Shown: positions 46,966-55,219 of the stretch, piece after piece
Numbering within the stretch: position 1 is the stretch's first letter
Layout of the letters: the number at the start of each line of letters is the position of its first letter
Assembly (NCBI RefSeq): GCF_041320605.1
Contig: NZ_CP166679.1
Location: 4,140,001-4,204,000 of the forward strand
Origin: Arenibacter antarcticus
Lineage (GTDB): Bacteria > Bacteroidota > Bacteroidia > Flavobacteriales > Flavobacteriaceae
Reading direction: 5' to 3'
Length of the DNA stretch: 64,000 bases
Notes under the pieces: generated by a model
Told to the model about the DNA's origin: nothing
What the model saw: only the letters and a program-made list of their open reading frames with translations
Databases searched by the model: none
Program-made: the position numbers and the translations under genes

Positions 46966-46971
46966 AACTGA

Positions 46972-47325
46972 ATGTTGAGCACTTACTGGTACATATTGTT
47001 CGGGCTTGCCCTTGTTTGGTACGGGTATGTCATATGGGTGCTACTATCCAAAAAAAGTACAAAATCAAAAAAACATTCTAAAAAACTTGATTATTTGCGT
47101 TTAAATACTAAATTTGTATATAAATCAAATGATGGTAAAGCCGATTTAGACGCTGTACTCAACCAGATAACCGAAGTGGAAGACACTTCAAAACTTTTGG
47201 AAGCTTTTAGAGAGGGTTCATTTGAAGATAATTCAAATTCCTTAACTCGCAAAAAGCATGAGAAACTCAAAGTCATCCGCAACGAGGATACGGCCGATAA
47301 GATACCGCCGAAATCCGAAACTTGA
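46972..47325 (+). CDS. Small membrane protein of the tra operon (TraC/TraD position)
   Basis: This 117-residue protein has one N-terminal transmembrane helix (YWYILFGLALVWYGYVIWVLL) and a charged cytoplasmic tail. It occupies the traC/traD position of CTnDOT-type operons, but I cannot match it to either family. Its last 68 nt overlap the first codons of traE in another frame. Confidence 0.6.
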   Translation: MLSTYWYILFGLALVWYGYVIWVLLSKKSTKSKKHSKKLDYLRLNTKFVYKSNDGKADLDAVLNQITEVEDTSKLLEAFREGSFEDNSNSLTRKKHEKLKVIRNEDTADKIPPKSET

Positions 47326-47617
47326 ACCCTTCCTTCTTTTTTTGATTCTGGTATCCATATCCCTGTGCTCCTATGGTCAATTCGACCAATTGCTTGAGGA
47401 AGCCCAAAATTTCAAGAACGATTCGAAGAGCCTTTCCAGAGAAATTGTAGATATAATTAAGGTTATTGCAGGTGTGGCCATTGCCATAACAGGTCTGACC
47501 TATCTCTATATTCGGGATCAGCAGACGGACCTGGCCAATAAATTGGGTAAGATTATTATTGGCATCGCCATATTTTTTGCGTTGATAGCCATAGGTGAGG
47601 AAATTGCTAACATTTAA
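47258..47617 (+). CDS. traE: Conjugal transfer protein TraE (DUF4134)
   Basis: This 119-residue protein has a signal-like hydrophobic segment (PFLLFLILVSISLCSYGQ). DUF4134 features follow: FDQLLEEAQNFKNDSKSLSREIVDIIKVIAGVAIAIT and a second hydrophobic helix (IIIGIAIFFALIAIGEEI). TraE is an inner-membrane, pilin-like subunit of the Bacteroidota mating channel. Only one ATG in frame allows the signal sequence, which forces a 68-nt overlap with the upstream gene. TraF follows 12 bp later. Confidence 0.8.
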   Translation: MRNSKSSATRIRPIRYRRNPKLEPFLLFLILVSISLCSYGQFDQLLEEAQNFKNDSKSLSREIVDIIKVIAGVAIAITGLTYLYIRDQQTDLANKLGKIIIGIAIFFALIAIGEEIANI

Positions 47618-47629
47618 ATTTCCCGTACT

Positions 47630-47953
47630 ATGGAAAATTGCCACATTCCTATAAAGAAAGGGCTGCAAAAAGAGGTGTATTACAAAGGCCTCAATGCAAA
47701 GTACATTTTTTACTGCATTTACCTTGGTACAGCAGCAATCATAATCGGCCTTGTCCTATCCGTATTCATATCCATGTTCTTGGCCATGCTGATTACTGGC
47801 ATAGCAATAGTCATCGTATTCTTGATCCTGCTGTTTTACTCTAGGACCTACGGCGCCAATGGTTTCATAAAAAAACTGGCCGATGCTTCCAAACCCGATT
47901 CCATCAAAATAACCAATGACTTCAAAAATCTATTGCTATGGGAAAACAGGTAA
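47630..47953 (+). CDS. traF: Conjugal transfer protein TraF (DUF4133)
   Basis: This 107-residue protein has the DUF4133 pattern: a short N-terminus, IKKGLQKEVYYKGLNAKYIFYCIYLG, and two hydrophobic helices (about 30-50 and 55-73). It belongs to the inner-membrane part of the mating channel (VirB3-like). It overlaps the start of traG by 16 nt, so the two are co-translated. Confidence 0.8.
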   Translation: MENCHIPIKKGLQKEVYYKGLNAKYIFYCIYLGTAAIIIGLVLSVFISMFLAMLITGIAIVIVFLILLFYSRTYGANGFIKKLADASKPDSIKITNDFKNLLLWENR

Positions 47954-50478
47954 CACTTTGGGATGCATTCCCCATTTACGGATACGAGAGGAAGGCCTTA
48001 ATATCAAAGGAAAAGGGATGTTTGACCATTCCATTACAACTTATCCTCCCAGAGGTGTTCACCTTGGATGCTAGAGATTATGAAATCCTCCATGAACTTT
48101 TTTTGAACATCATAAATATATTAGGACCAAATAGACTCTTACATAGGCAAGATTTCTTCCTCCAGGAAAACTATACCCCAATTTCAGAAAGATTGCAGGG
48201 CGATATGATGGAAAGGGCGAATGAAAAACATTTTATGAGTCGCCCCTATTTAGTTGGAACTCATTATTTATACATCAGTGTGGTCCCAGAAAATTATATC
48301 AACTACAGTTCCAAACGGGTGAACTCCTTTTTGGACAAAACCCGAAGTTTTTATTTGACCCAAACCATTCCAGAAGAATTTATTCATAGTAGTATACTAT
48401 CAGATTTTGAAGGTCAGGTACAGAACGTGAACAATCTGATCAATTCTTCCGGGCTTATAGAATCTACTATTCTAGATTACGACGACTTGTTTTCCCAAAA
48501 TGGGCTCTATGCCAAATACTTTGGCCTTACGGAAAACAATGCAAATTTGGTGGATGTTGATTTTGACAATAATACCATTCATATTGGAAACAAACAAGGA
48601 CAGTTTTTTACTCTGGAAAACCTAGACCAGTTTAGTAAGGATCATATCAGCACTCATGAGTTATATGGAAAATTCACTACCCGACAAAACCGGTTTCCAA
48701 TAGGCAATCTCTTTTCATTAGGTTTCAAGGTCCCTCATGAACATATTATCAATCAATACATCTACATTCCTAATCAAGAAAAAGTCCTATTAGGATTGCG
48801 GAACAAAGCCAAAAGCTTTCAACGTTTCGGTAGTGGTAAAAAGGATGACAGCAATGCCATCTATGCGGATCAGATCTATGATTATACCAAAGATATACTA
48901 GAAAATCATAAGGAAACTGTTTTTTACCATCTCAATGTTTTTGGTTTTGAGGAAACATGGAATCGGCAAAGGCAAATGGAAAACTCCATTACTGGCGCAT
49001 TCAAAAAACTAAAGATAAATGCGAAGCAAAACACCATAGACCGAAAGAACCTATTCTTTGCTGGGGTAGCCGGAAACGCCATTGGAATATCTTCTGATAT
49101 GTATATGCCTGTGCCAAGTGATATGGCTTCGGCCCTACTCTATTTTGAGGGTGGTTATAAGGATGCTACCAGGGCCGTTGATGGGTTGAAATTGGTGGAC
49201 CGTGTTTCTGGCCAACCAATTTCAGTTTCTGTGTACAGGGAACCGGAAAAAAAAGATTGGATATTCAATCGGGGAATGCTGGTCGCCTCTGGATCAGGCG
49301 GTGGTAAATCTTATCTGGCCAATCATTATTTTGCTTCCGAACTAAGGCAGGGTGCAGAAGTCGTAATTATGGAGGATGGCAACTCATACGATCGACTTAC
49401 TGAGTTATTTGGTGGAGTCACCCTGCAACACCACGATGAAAACCCGTTTACCTTCAATCCTTTTCTATTGGACAAACATGATTCTCAAGAAAGCTACATC
49501 AAACTCAAAACTTTAACGGAAGGCAAGCTGATTTACCTTGTAACCCTTCTAAAATTGATTATTGGGCACGATGGAAATATAGGCAGATTGGAAATAACAA
49601 ATACTGTTCTAGAATTTTTGGTAACCGACTATTACCAATGGATGTGGAATAACGGAAACAACAATTTTAAGTTCGACACTTTTTTCGAATACTGTAAATG
49701 TCACATTGTAACATATATTAAAACTAAAAGAATCCCAAAGGAAAAGTTCGATCCCAATGTATTTATGTTCCTGCTGGAGAAATACTATGCCAATGGTTCA
49801 AGAGGAAACTTACTGAACAAACTAGACGACCGGATTTCCAGTTTAAGCGATGAGAAGATTATTTATTTCAAATTAGGTAAACTGATTGACAACGAGCTGC
49901 TTTTTCCTATTACCGCTCTAATGATTATGGAAATCTTCAACAAAAAGATGCACGACCCCTCAAAATTATCCATAAATAAAATATTGGCGGTGGATGAAGC
50001 CTGGAAAGCTCTGGTTAAACCAGAATTGGTACATTACTTTAACAGCCAGTCCAGGATGGCTCGAAAGATGGGTGGCCAACCGATCTTTATTTCCCAAAAA
50101 GTTGATGATTTCATCTCTTCTGAAATCATCAAAAATGCCATAGTCGTCAATTCACATATAAAGGTGTTTTTGGATATGCGTGACTTTGTACAATCCTTTG
50201 ATAAAATACAGTCCCTAATGGGATTAGGTGAAAAACAGAAACAACTCATTCTGTCTCTCAATAAAGATCTACCAAAAGACAGGAAATTTCGCGAGGTCGC
50301 ATTTTGTTGGATGGACAAGGTAAAGGTGTATGGCGTAGAAACCTCTTTGGAAGAAAAATGCATCTATGAGACCAACCCCATTGAGAGTGAAAAGATCAAA
50401 CGACTACACGATAGAAATCATAAAAACTGGGAATTAACAGCAAAGGCGTACGCTTTTGACAATACTCCAAAAAACTAA
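47938..50478 (+). CDS. traG: Conjugation ATPase TraG (VirB4-type)
   Basis: This 846-residue VirB4-like ATPase powers assembly of the type IV channel. It has an N-terminal family domain and a C-terminal motor domain with Walker A ASGSGGGKSYL (450-460) and Walker B KILAVDEAWKAL (about 676-687). RMARKMGGQPIFISQ and the DMRDF region near 735-765 are also typical. It lies between traF and traI; no TraH gene is present. It should associate with the inner membrane. Confidence 0.92.
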   Translation: MGKQVTLWDAFPIYGYERKALISKEKGCLTIPLQLILPEVFTLDARDYEILHELFLNIINILGPNRLLHRQDFFLQENYTPISERLQGDMMERANEKHFMSRPYLVGTHYLYISVVPENYINYSSKRVNSFLDKTRSFYLTQTIPEEFIHSSILSDFEGQVQNVNNLINSSGLIESTILDYDDLFSQNGLYAKYFGLTENNANLVDVDFDNNTIHIGNKQGQFFTLENLDQFSKDHISTHELYGKFTTRQNRFPIGNLFSLGFKVPHEHIINQYIYIPNQEKVLLGLRNKAKSFQRFGSGKKDDSNAIYADQIYDYTKDILENHKETVFYHLNVFGFEETWNRQRQMENSITGAFKKLKINAKQNTIDRKNLFFAGVAGNAIGISSDMYMPVPSDMASALLYFEGGYKDATRAVDGLKLVDRVSGQPISVSVYREPEKKDWIFNRGMLVASGSGGGKSYLANHYFASELRQGAEVVIMEDGNSYDRLTELFGGVTLQHHDENPFTFNPFLLDKHDSQESYIKLKTLTEGKLIYLVTLLKLIIGHDGNIGRLEITNTVLEFLVTDYYQWMWNNGNNNFKFDTFFEYCKCHIVTYIKTKRIPKEKFDPNVFMFLLEKYYANGSRGNLLNKLDDRISSLSDEKIIYFKLGKLIDNELLFPITALMIMEIFNKKMHDPSKLSINKILAVDEAWKALVKPELVHYFNSQSRMARKMGGQPIFISQKVDDFISSEIIKNAIVVNSHIKVFLDMRDFVQSFDKIQSLMGLGEKQKQLILSLNKDLPKDRKFREVAFCWMDKVKVYGVETSLEEKCIYETNPIESEKIKRLHDRNHKNWELTAKAYAFDNTPKN

Positions 50479-50485
50479 ATAGAAA

Positions 50486-51103
50486 ATGAAACTAACTCCT
50501 ATAATTCTAAGTCTATTGGTACCCTTGGGACTCTTTGCCCAGATTCCAGTTACAGATGTTGCCACCAATGCAAGCGTTGGTGTGGTAAACAGTCAGCTTA
50601 TAAACATCAACGTTCAACTAAAAGCAGTAAATAATAGCCTGTCTCATCTCATCAAATTAATGGAGAAAAATAATAATGATACTTCAAAGTCTAGAAAAAT
50701 TCTAAAGGAGGAGCTTGAAGCCAAGAAACAGGCTCCAAAGTATGTGACCCTATCGACGGATGTAAATTTGACCATGGACTTAAAATCTAAAATTATCGAA
50801 GCGTATCGAACCTCCAAACAAACCGTCCAAGTATTGGAATACTTAGATAGAAAGGAAACCAATGATTTTATTGGCCATGCGGTCAATGCTATTTTGGATA
50901 CTAAAAATTTATATAAACAATGTAATGATATTCTAAATACTAAAGCCATCATTTTACCAGAAGAACGATTAAAAAAGGTCAATGACATCAACCGTCAACT
51001 GGAAACCATTTTAGACAATCTGATAGCCTATAATCATAAACTTTTTCAAATCAATTCCCTACGAAAAGCACGAGGCACATTAATCAATATGAATAAAGAC
51101 TAA
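50486..51103 (+). CDS. traI: Conjugal transfer protein TraI-like (DUF4141)
   Basis: This 205-residue exported helical protein starts with a signal peptide (IILSLLVPLGLFAQIPVTDV) and continues with a VGVVNSQLININVQLKAVNNSL amphipathic coiled coil. It sits directly after traG, 7 bp away, as TraI does in Bacteroidota operons; VirB5-like roles are discussed for this family. It probably works in the periplasm. Family assignment rests on position and pattern. Confidence 0.7.
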   Translation: MKLTPIILSLLVPLGLFAQIPVTDVATNASVGVVNSQLININVQLKAVNNSLSHLIKLMEKNNNDTSKSRKILKEELEAKKQAPKYVTLSTDVNLTMDLKSKIIEAYRTSKQTVQVLEYLDRKETNDFIGHAVNAILDTKNLYKQCNDILNTKAIILPEERLKKVNDINRQLETILDNLIAYNHKLFQINSLRKARGTLINMNKD

Positions 51104-51110
51104 TCTTGCT

Positions 51111-52022
51111 ATGAATAATACAGACAAAGGAATACGGGAAACGGTCAATGAACTTTTTGACCAATACATTTTAGATGCCTACGAAGTGGTAGACCCTATG
51201 ATAGAAATCGGTCAAGTTTTCGCGTGCATAGGTATTTGTTTAGTGGGTCTTCTTGTTTTTCTGAACAAGGATAAGCGAGCTGATATTTTCGAACATCTCA
51301 GATGGGTTCCATTGGCTTTTGTCCTATTTAATTATCGAGCACTAACTAGGACGATTCTTGAGTTCTACCAAGGAATTGGAATGTCGCTAAGGGCAAACGA
51401 TATTTCATGGGATGTTCTCCATATCAAAATACTTGTGGCCCAGACGAAATCTATGGTAGATTATGGTGTATCCTACCTGCTTCTACAAGGTGATCCAGAG
51501 GCTTTACAAGCCCTCATTCTCGGTGCTATTACTTCTGGGGTTACAGCAATTGCATCTGTCATATCCGCAGTCGTATTCGTGGGAATAAAAGCGATGTCTG
51601 TAATCTATTTGTTCGTGCTGATAATATTCGGGCCATTAAATATAGGATTGTCATTCATTCCTATATTTTCCGGAATGTGGAAGGCATGGCTACAAAAATT
51701 CATGAGTGTCTGCCTATGGATTCCTATGCTCTATCTCATAGATAACTTTATGCTCCACGTGTTGGATAAATTAATAGACTCATTACTGTCTGAAGGAGAT
51801 GCGAATCTAGGTTTAGTGCTCACTAGCGGTTTGTTGATGCTGATGAACGTCTTTGTTTATCTAAAAGCTCCGACGTTAGCCAATTTCATTGTACAGGGAA
51901 TGAACGTCAGTGCCAATCAATTAAAAGAGCAGACCAAACACTATGTCAAAAAAGCAGCACAAACAACGGTTGATGCAAAGACTGGAGGAGCTACAAAAGG
52001 GGTAAGAACCTTAATACAATAA
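51111..52022 (+). CDS. traJ: Conjugal transfer protein TraJ (polytopic membrane, VirB6-like)
   Basis: This 303-residue protein has several hydrophobic helices (about 34-55, 65-82, 138-165, 168-200, 210-225, 232-250) and matches TraJ of Bacteroidota elements, which is comparable to VirB6. It would form part of the inner-membrane pore. It follows traI by 7 bp and precedes traK. Confidence 0.82.
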   Translation: MNNTDKGIRETVNELFDQYILDAYEVVDPMIEIGQVFACIGICLVGLLVFLNKDKRADIFEHLRWVPLAFVLFNYRALTRTILEFYQGIGMSLRANDISWDVLHIKILVAQTKSMVDYGVSYLLLQGDPEALQALILGAITSGVTAIASVISAVVFVGIKAMSVIYLFVLIIFGPLNIGLSFIPIFSGMWKAWLQKFMSVCLWIPMLYLIDNFMLHVLDKLIDSLLSEGDANLGLVLTSGLLMLMNVFVYLKAPTLANFIVQGMNVSANQLKEQTKHYVKKAAQTTVDAKTGGATKGVRTLIQ

Positions 52023-52068
52023 TCGGTTTAACGATGAAATTTGATTTTAAACGATAGCAAATAACCAG

Positions 52069-52686
52069 ATGGACGGTAATTATAAGATTTTCAACGATTT
52101 AAGTAAGATTGGTAGCAGAAGTAATAAGGTGCTATATGTATCTTTAATTCTCACGTTCGTATCCACTGTCCTCAATATCTTTTATACCTACAAAACGAAC
52201 GAGAGCGCTAAAAACAATTTCTATCTGCTCGATAACGGCCAAAAGCTGGCTGCCGTCAGGATCAAAGACTACAGGCGAGCGGTAGACATTTTATGTGAAG
52301 GACATATTGTTAATTTCCATGAACTGTTTTTTGCGTTGGAACCTGATTTACGCCATATCAAAAGAAATATTGAAGGTAAGGCGCTATATATGGCCGATCA
52401 CTCGGTACAACGGCTGTATAATCGATTAATCGATCAAAACTATTACGAGGATATCGCTAAAAGTGGCTATTCCATCGAAATAGAAAAAGATTCGATTTTT
52501 GTGGATTATTCCGAATATCCATTTCCGTTTCGATTCTTTGGAAAGCAAAGAATATTAAAGAGTGGAAATGCGGAATATCGAAACATGATTACGAAAGGGT
52601 ACTTGGTTGAGACCAGCTCTACTCCAAATAATCTGAATGGATTAAAAATTATAAAGTTTGACGTTCTGCACAATCAAGATTTATAA
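52069..52686 (+). CDS. traK: Conjugal transfer protein TraK (VirB8-like)
   Basis: This 205-residue protein has a single N-terminal transmembrane helix (VLYVSLILTFVSTVLNIFY) and a periplasmic domain, as in TraK of CTnDOT-like systems (VirB8-type fold expected). It lies 46 bp after traJ and 10 bp before traM; the usual traL gene is missing between them. Confidence 0.82.
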   Translation: MDGNYKIFNDLSKIGSRSNKVLYVSLILTFVSTVLNIFYTYKTNESAKNNFYLLDNGQKLAAVRIKDYRRAVDILCEGHIVNFHELFFALEPDLRHIKRNIEGKALYMADHSVQRLYNRLIDQNYYEDIAKSGYSIEIEKDSIFVDYSEYPFPFRFFGKQRILKSGNAEYRNMITKGYLVETSSTPNNLNGLKIIKFDVLHNQDL

Positions 52687-52696
52687 TAACCAACCG

Positions 52697-53695
52697 ATGA
52701 ACTACAAAATTGAAAAATTTAATCTCTGGATAAAACGACATAGGCTGTTTGCATTCTCTGCCCCTATTATCCTATTATTGGCTGTGTTCTTTGTGATGAC
52801 TAGTACCAGTACAATGAGTATAGACAAACAATACAGTATTCCAGAAGATGCGTACAACAATACTTTGCCGGATCACAACAAACAACTCGATGTTGCTAAA
52901 CCTAACGATATCTATAAGAAGTCCCTCAAAGATTCACTAGATCAATTGCGGTCAAAAGGCCTCTTCAAAAGCATATTAGAAACAACAAAGGAAAATGATT
53001 CACTAGAACGTATTTTGGAGGAACTCAATAACTTTTCTTTGAGCGAAAAGGAAAACAATGACACTACAAGAACCAAAACTATATCATATTCCGAGTCCAA
53101 TAATTCCAAAACCACAGCGACTCAAGAAAAACTAGAATATAGAAACTTATTGATACAGGCAAGGGATCAACGTCAAGCCCGCAGTCAGGATTACTCCGCA
53201 CCTTACACGGAACCTTCAACTACCACCAACAGCGACCCAATATCATTTGATGCAGCTATTTACCGTGATCAGTTTATCTTACCAGGTAACAGGGTCACCC
53301 TGATCTTGAAAGATGATATCCACTTTAAGGGTAGACGGTTCTCAAAGAATACATTTGTTTTTGCCACCGCCAACGTACAGGGATCAAGGGTATTGTTAGA
53401 GATAACCAATATAGATAATACAGCAATGGCTTTGACCGCAATCGATCAGGAAGATGGCATGATCGGACTGCATAATGAGCGTGCAGGACAATTATTGCAG
53501 GAGTTCAAAGCCGACATTCAACAACAAGGTGTAAAGGAATTATCGGAAGCTGTCGGAGAAGCTATAGAAATACCATTGGCACAAAATCTACTGCGTTCAT
53601 TTGGAAACTTTTTCCATAAGAAAAAATACAAACAGAGAGACAAGATTCTTTTGGTAAATGGAGACCGTGTATTTCTAACACAAAAAAAACCATAA
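52697..53695 (+). CDS. traM: Conjugal transfer protein TraM
   Basis: This 332-residue inner-membrane-anchored protein has a hydrophobic segment at about 15-35 (LFAFSAPIILLLAVFFVM). A Ser/Asn/Gln-rich linker follows (about 85-185), then a conserved C-terminal domain (ILPGNRVTLILKDDIHFKGRRF..., typical of TraM). It probably connects inner- and outer-membrane parts like VirB10. The ATG at 52697 is chosen because it places the signal anchor correctly; an upstream start at 52658 lies inside traK. Confidence 0.85.
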   Translation: MNYKIEKFNLWIKRHRLFAFSAPIILLLAVFFVMTSTSTMSIDKQYSIPEDAYNNTLPDHNKQLDVAKPNDIYKKSLKDSLDQLRSKGLFKSILETTKENDSLERILEELNNFSLSEKENNDTTRTKTISYSESNNSKTTATQEKLEYRNLLIQARDQRQARSQDYSAPYTEPSTTTNSDPISFDAAIYRDQFILPGNRVTLILKDDIHFKGRRFSKNTFVFATANVQGSRVLLEITNIDNTAMALTAIDQEDGMIGLHNERAGQLLQEFKADIQQQGVKELSEAVGEAIEIPLAQNLLRSFGNFFHKKKYKQRDKILLVNGDRVFLTQKKP

Positions 53696-53700
53696 TAATT

Positions 53701-54672
53701 ATGAAGGCACTATTACTCCTATCGGCCATATTAACTGTGTACTCATTGAGTGGCCAAACATTCAGTGATACGTTGCAGATATCAAAGGATTTTAAGACGA
53801 TTCTGATATTTCCTGAAAACATTTCGGAAAGCAGTATTGGCAACGATTTTGGTTTTATTGTGGACTTACCAAAACCGGAAGGGGGCAAATATAGTGGCAG
53901 GATACTGAAATTGTATTACGATGAACTCGCCGTCGAAAATGAAAATGTAACCAACTATTTGGTCATTACCGATTCTGGAAACGTGTACGATTTCATATTA
54001 GAACTAGTTGCGGTTCCCCAAAAAACGACCTGGTATATCACTCAGGAAATGGCCGTTGCCAACATTGGGGGTAAACCAATGGATAAAAGTAATGAAGATG
54101 TACTTCAGAAAATCAGAACTGAGGAACAGTATAATAAAATCACAAAAAAAGACTCCATATCCTACGCAAGTAGACTTTCTAAAACAAAAACTGATGTATC
54201 CAAAGATAGCGCCACCAAAGAGCTGTACCAATCCGACCCCTTCGAATATTATCGACTTCGGTGTTATTACATGCAATTTGACAAGGCTAAAATCAGTCGT
54301 TATTTCTCTAGGTTGGACAATGTTTTCTTGTGGTTAAAAGGTGTTTATTATAATGAGGACGAGCTTTATTTTCAGTATCGGATAGAAAACAAAGAAGGCC
54401 TTGATATGGACATCAATTTCATAAAGCATCAAATTGCAACCAACTATAAAAATAGTAGTAGTAATCAAAAGATGGAACTGAATCCAGTTTTTGTATACAA
54501 ACAACCTAAAACCGTCGCAGGAAAAAGTGAGAACCATTTCGTAGTGGTTTTTAAAAAATTTGCTCTGGATGAGAAAAAAGAGGTCGTAGTGGAATTGGAT
54601 GAGGAATCTGGCAATCGCAATTTCTCATTAAGCATAGGCCATGAAATTATTAATAACCCCATACACTTTTAA
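53701..54672 (+). CDS. traN: Conjugal transfer protein TraN (DUF4138)
   Basis: This 323-residue periplasmic/outer-membrane-associated protein has a signal peptide (ALLLLSAILTVYSLSGQTFS) and the DUF4138 pattern with ILIFPENISESSIGNDFGF near the N-terminus. It is VirB9-like by position, 5 bp after traM. The C-terminal half, with FKKFALDEKKEVVVELDEE, follows family lines. Confidence 0.85.
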   Translation: MKALLLLSAILTVYSLSGQTFSDTLQISKDFKTILIFPENISESSIGNDFGFIVDLPKPEGGKYSGRILKLYYDELAVENENVTNYLVITDSGNVYDFILELVAVPQKTTWYITQEMAVANIGGKPMDKSNEDVLQKIRTEEQYNKITKKDSISYASRLSKTKTDVSKDSATKELYQSDPFEYYRLRCYYMQFDKAKISRYFSRLDNVFLWLKGVYYNEDELYFQYRIENKEGLDMDINFIKHQIATNYKNSSSNQKMELNPVFVYKQPKTVAGKSENHFVVVFKKFALDEKKEVVVELDEESGNRNFSLSIGHEIINNPIHF

Positions 54673-54674
54673 AA

Positions 54675-55214
54675 ATGAGGAACACTATAACAATTTTAGC
54701 TCTTTTTATTACCTCATTGGGAAACTCACAAAGTAACAATTACGCTTCGTCGGTTGGTCTAAGCGGGGGTTATGCCGAGGATGGTTACGGTATAATGGCC
54801 ACGCTCAATTACCATGTGAACCGAGATCGATATGTACAATTGAGCATTTTTGCTGCCATTGCTGAGGATAAGGGTTCGTTCGATATTCCTTATAACATAT
54901 TCACTGTACAGCCTGGATACTTCCTGAAAATTTGGGAGCAAAAAAATTTTAAACGGTATGCAGTAAATATTGGTGGTGGTGGTGTTTTCGGATACGAAAT
55001 TATCAATAACGGAAATAATATTTTAACCAATGGCGCAATTTTAGATGCCAAAAGCAAATTTATATATGGATTATTTCTAGGCATAGAAGGGGAGATAACA
55101 TTAAGCAATGATTTTTCCCTATTGATAAAGGCCAACGAATATTATCATAGTAACAGCGATGTAGGTCAGTTCTATCCCTATGCTGGAATAGGGCTAAGGT
55201 ATTTTATATTTTAA
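54675..55214 (+). CDS. traO: Conjugal transfer protein TraO, outer-membrane beta-barrel type
   Basis: This 179-residue protein has a signal peptide (ITILALFITSLGNSQS) followed by alternating hydrophobic strands and Gly-rich turns (GGGGVFGYE, LGIEGEITLS, YPYAGIGLRYFIF), ending in Phe. That is typical of a small outer-membrane barrel and of TraO. It lies 2 bp after traN and 5 bp before the traQ-like gene. Confidence 0.78.
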   Translation: MRNTITILALFITSLGNSQSNNYASSVGLSGGYAEDGYGIMATLNYHVNRDRYVQLSIFAAIAEDKGSFDIPYNIFTVQPGYFLKIWEQKNFKRYAVNIGGGGVFGYEIINNGNNILTNGAILDAKSKFIYGLFLGIEGEITLSNDFSLLIKANEYYHSNSDVGQFYPYAGIGLRYFIF

Positions 55215-55219
55215 ATCAT

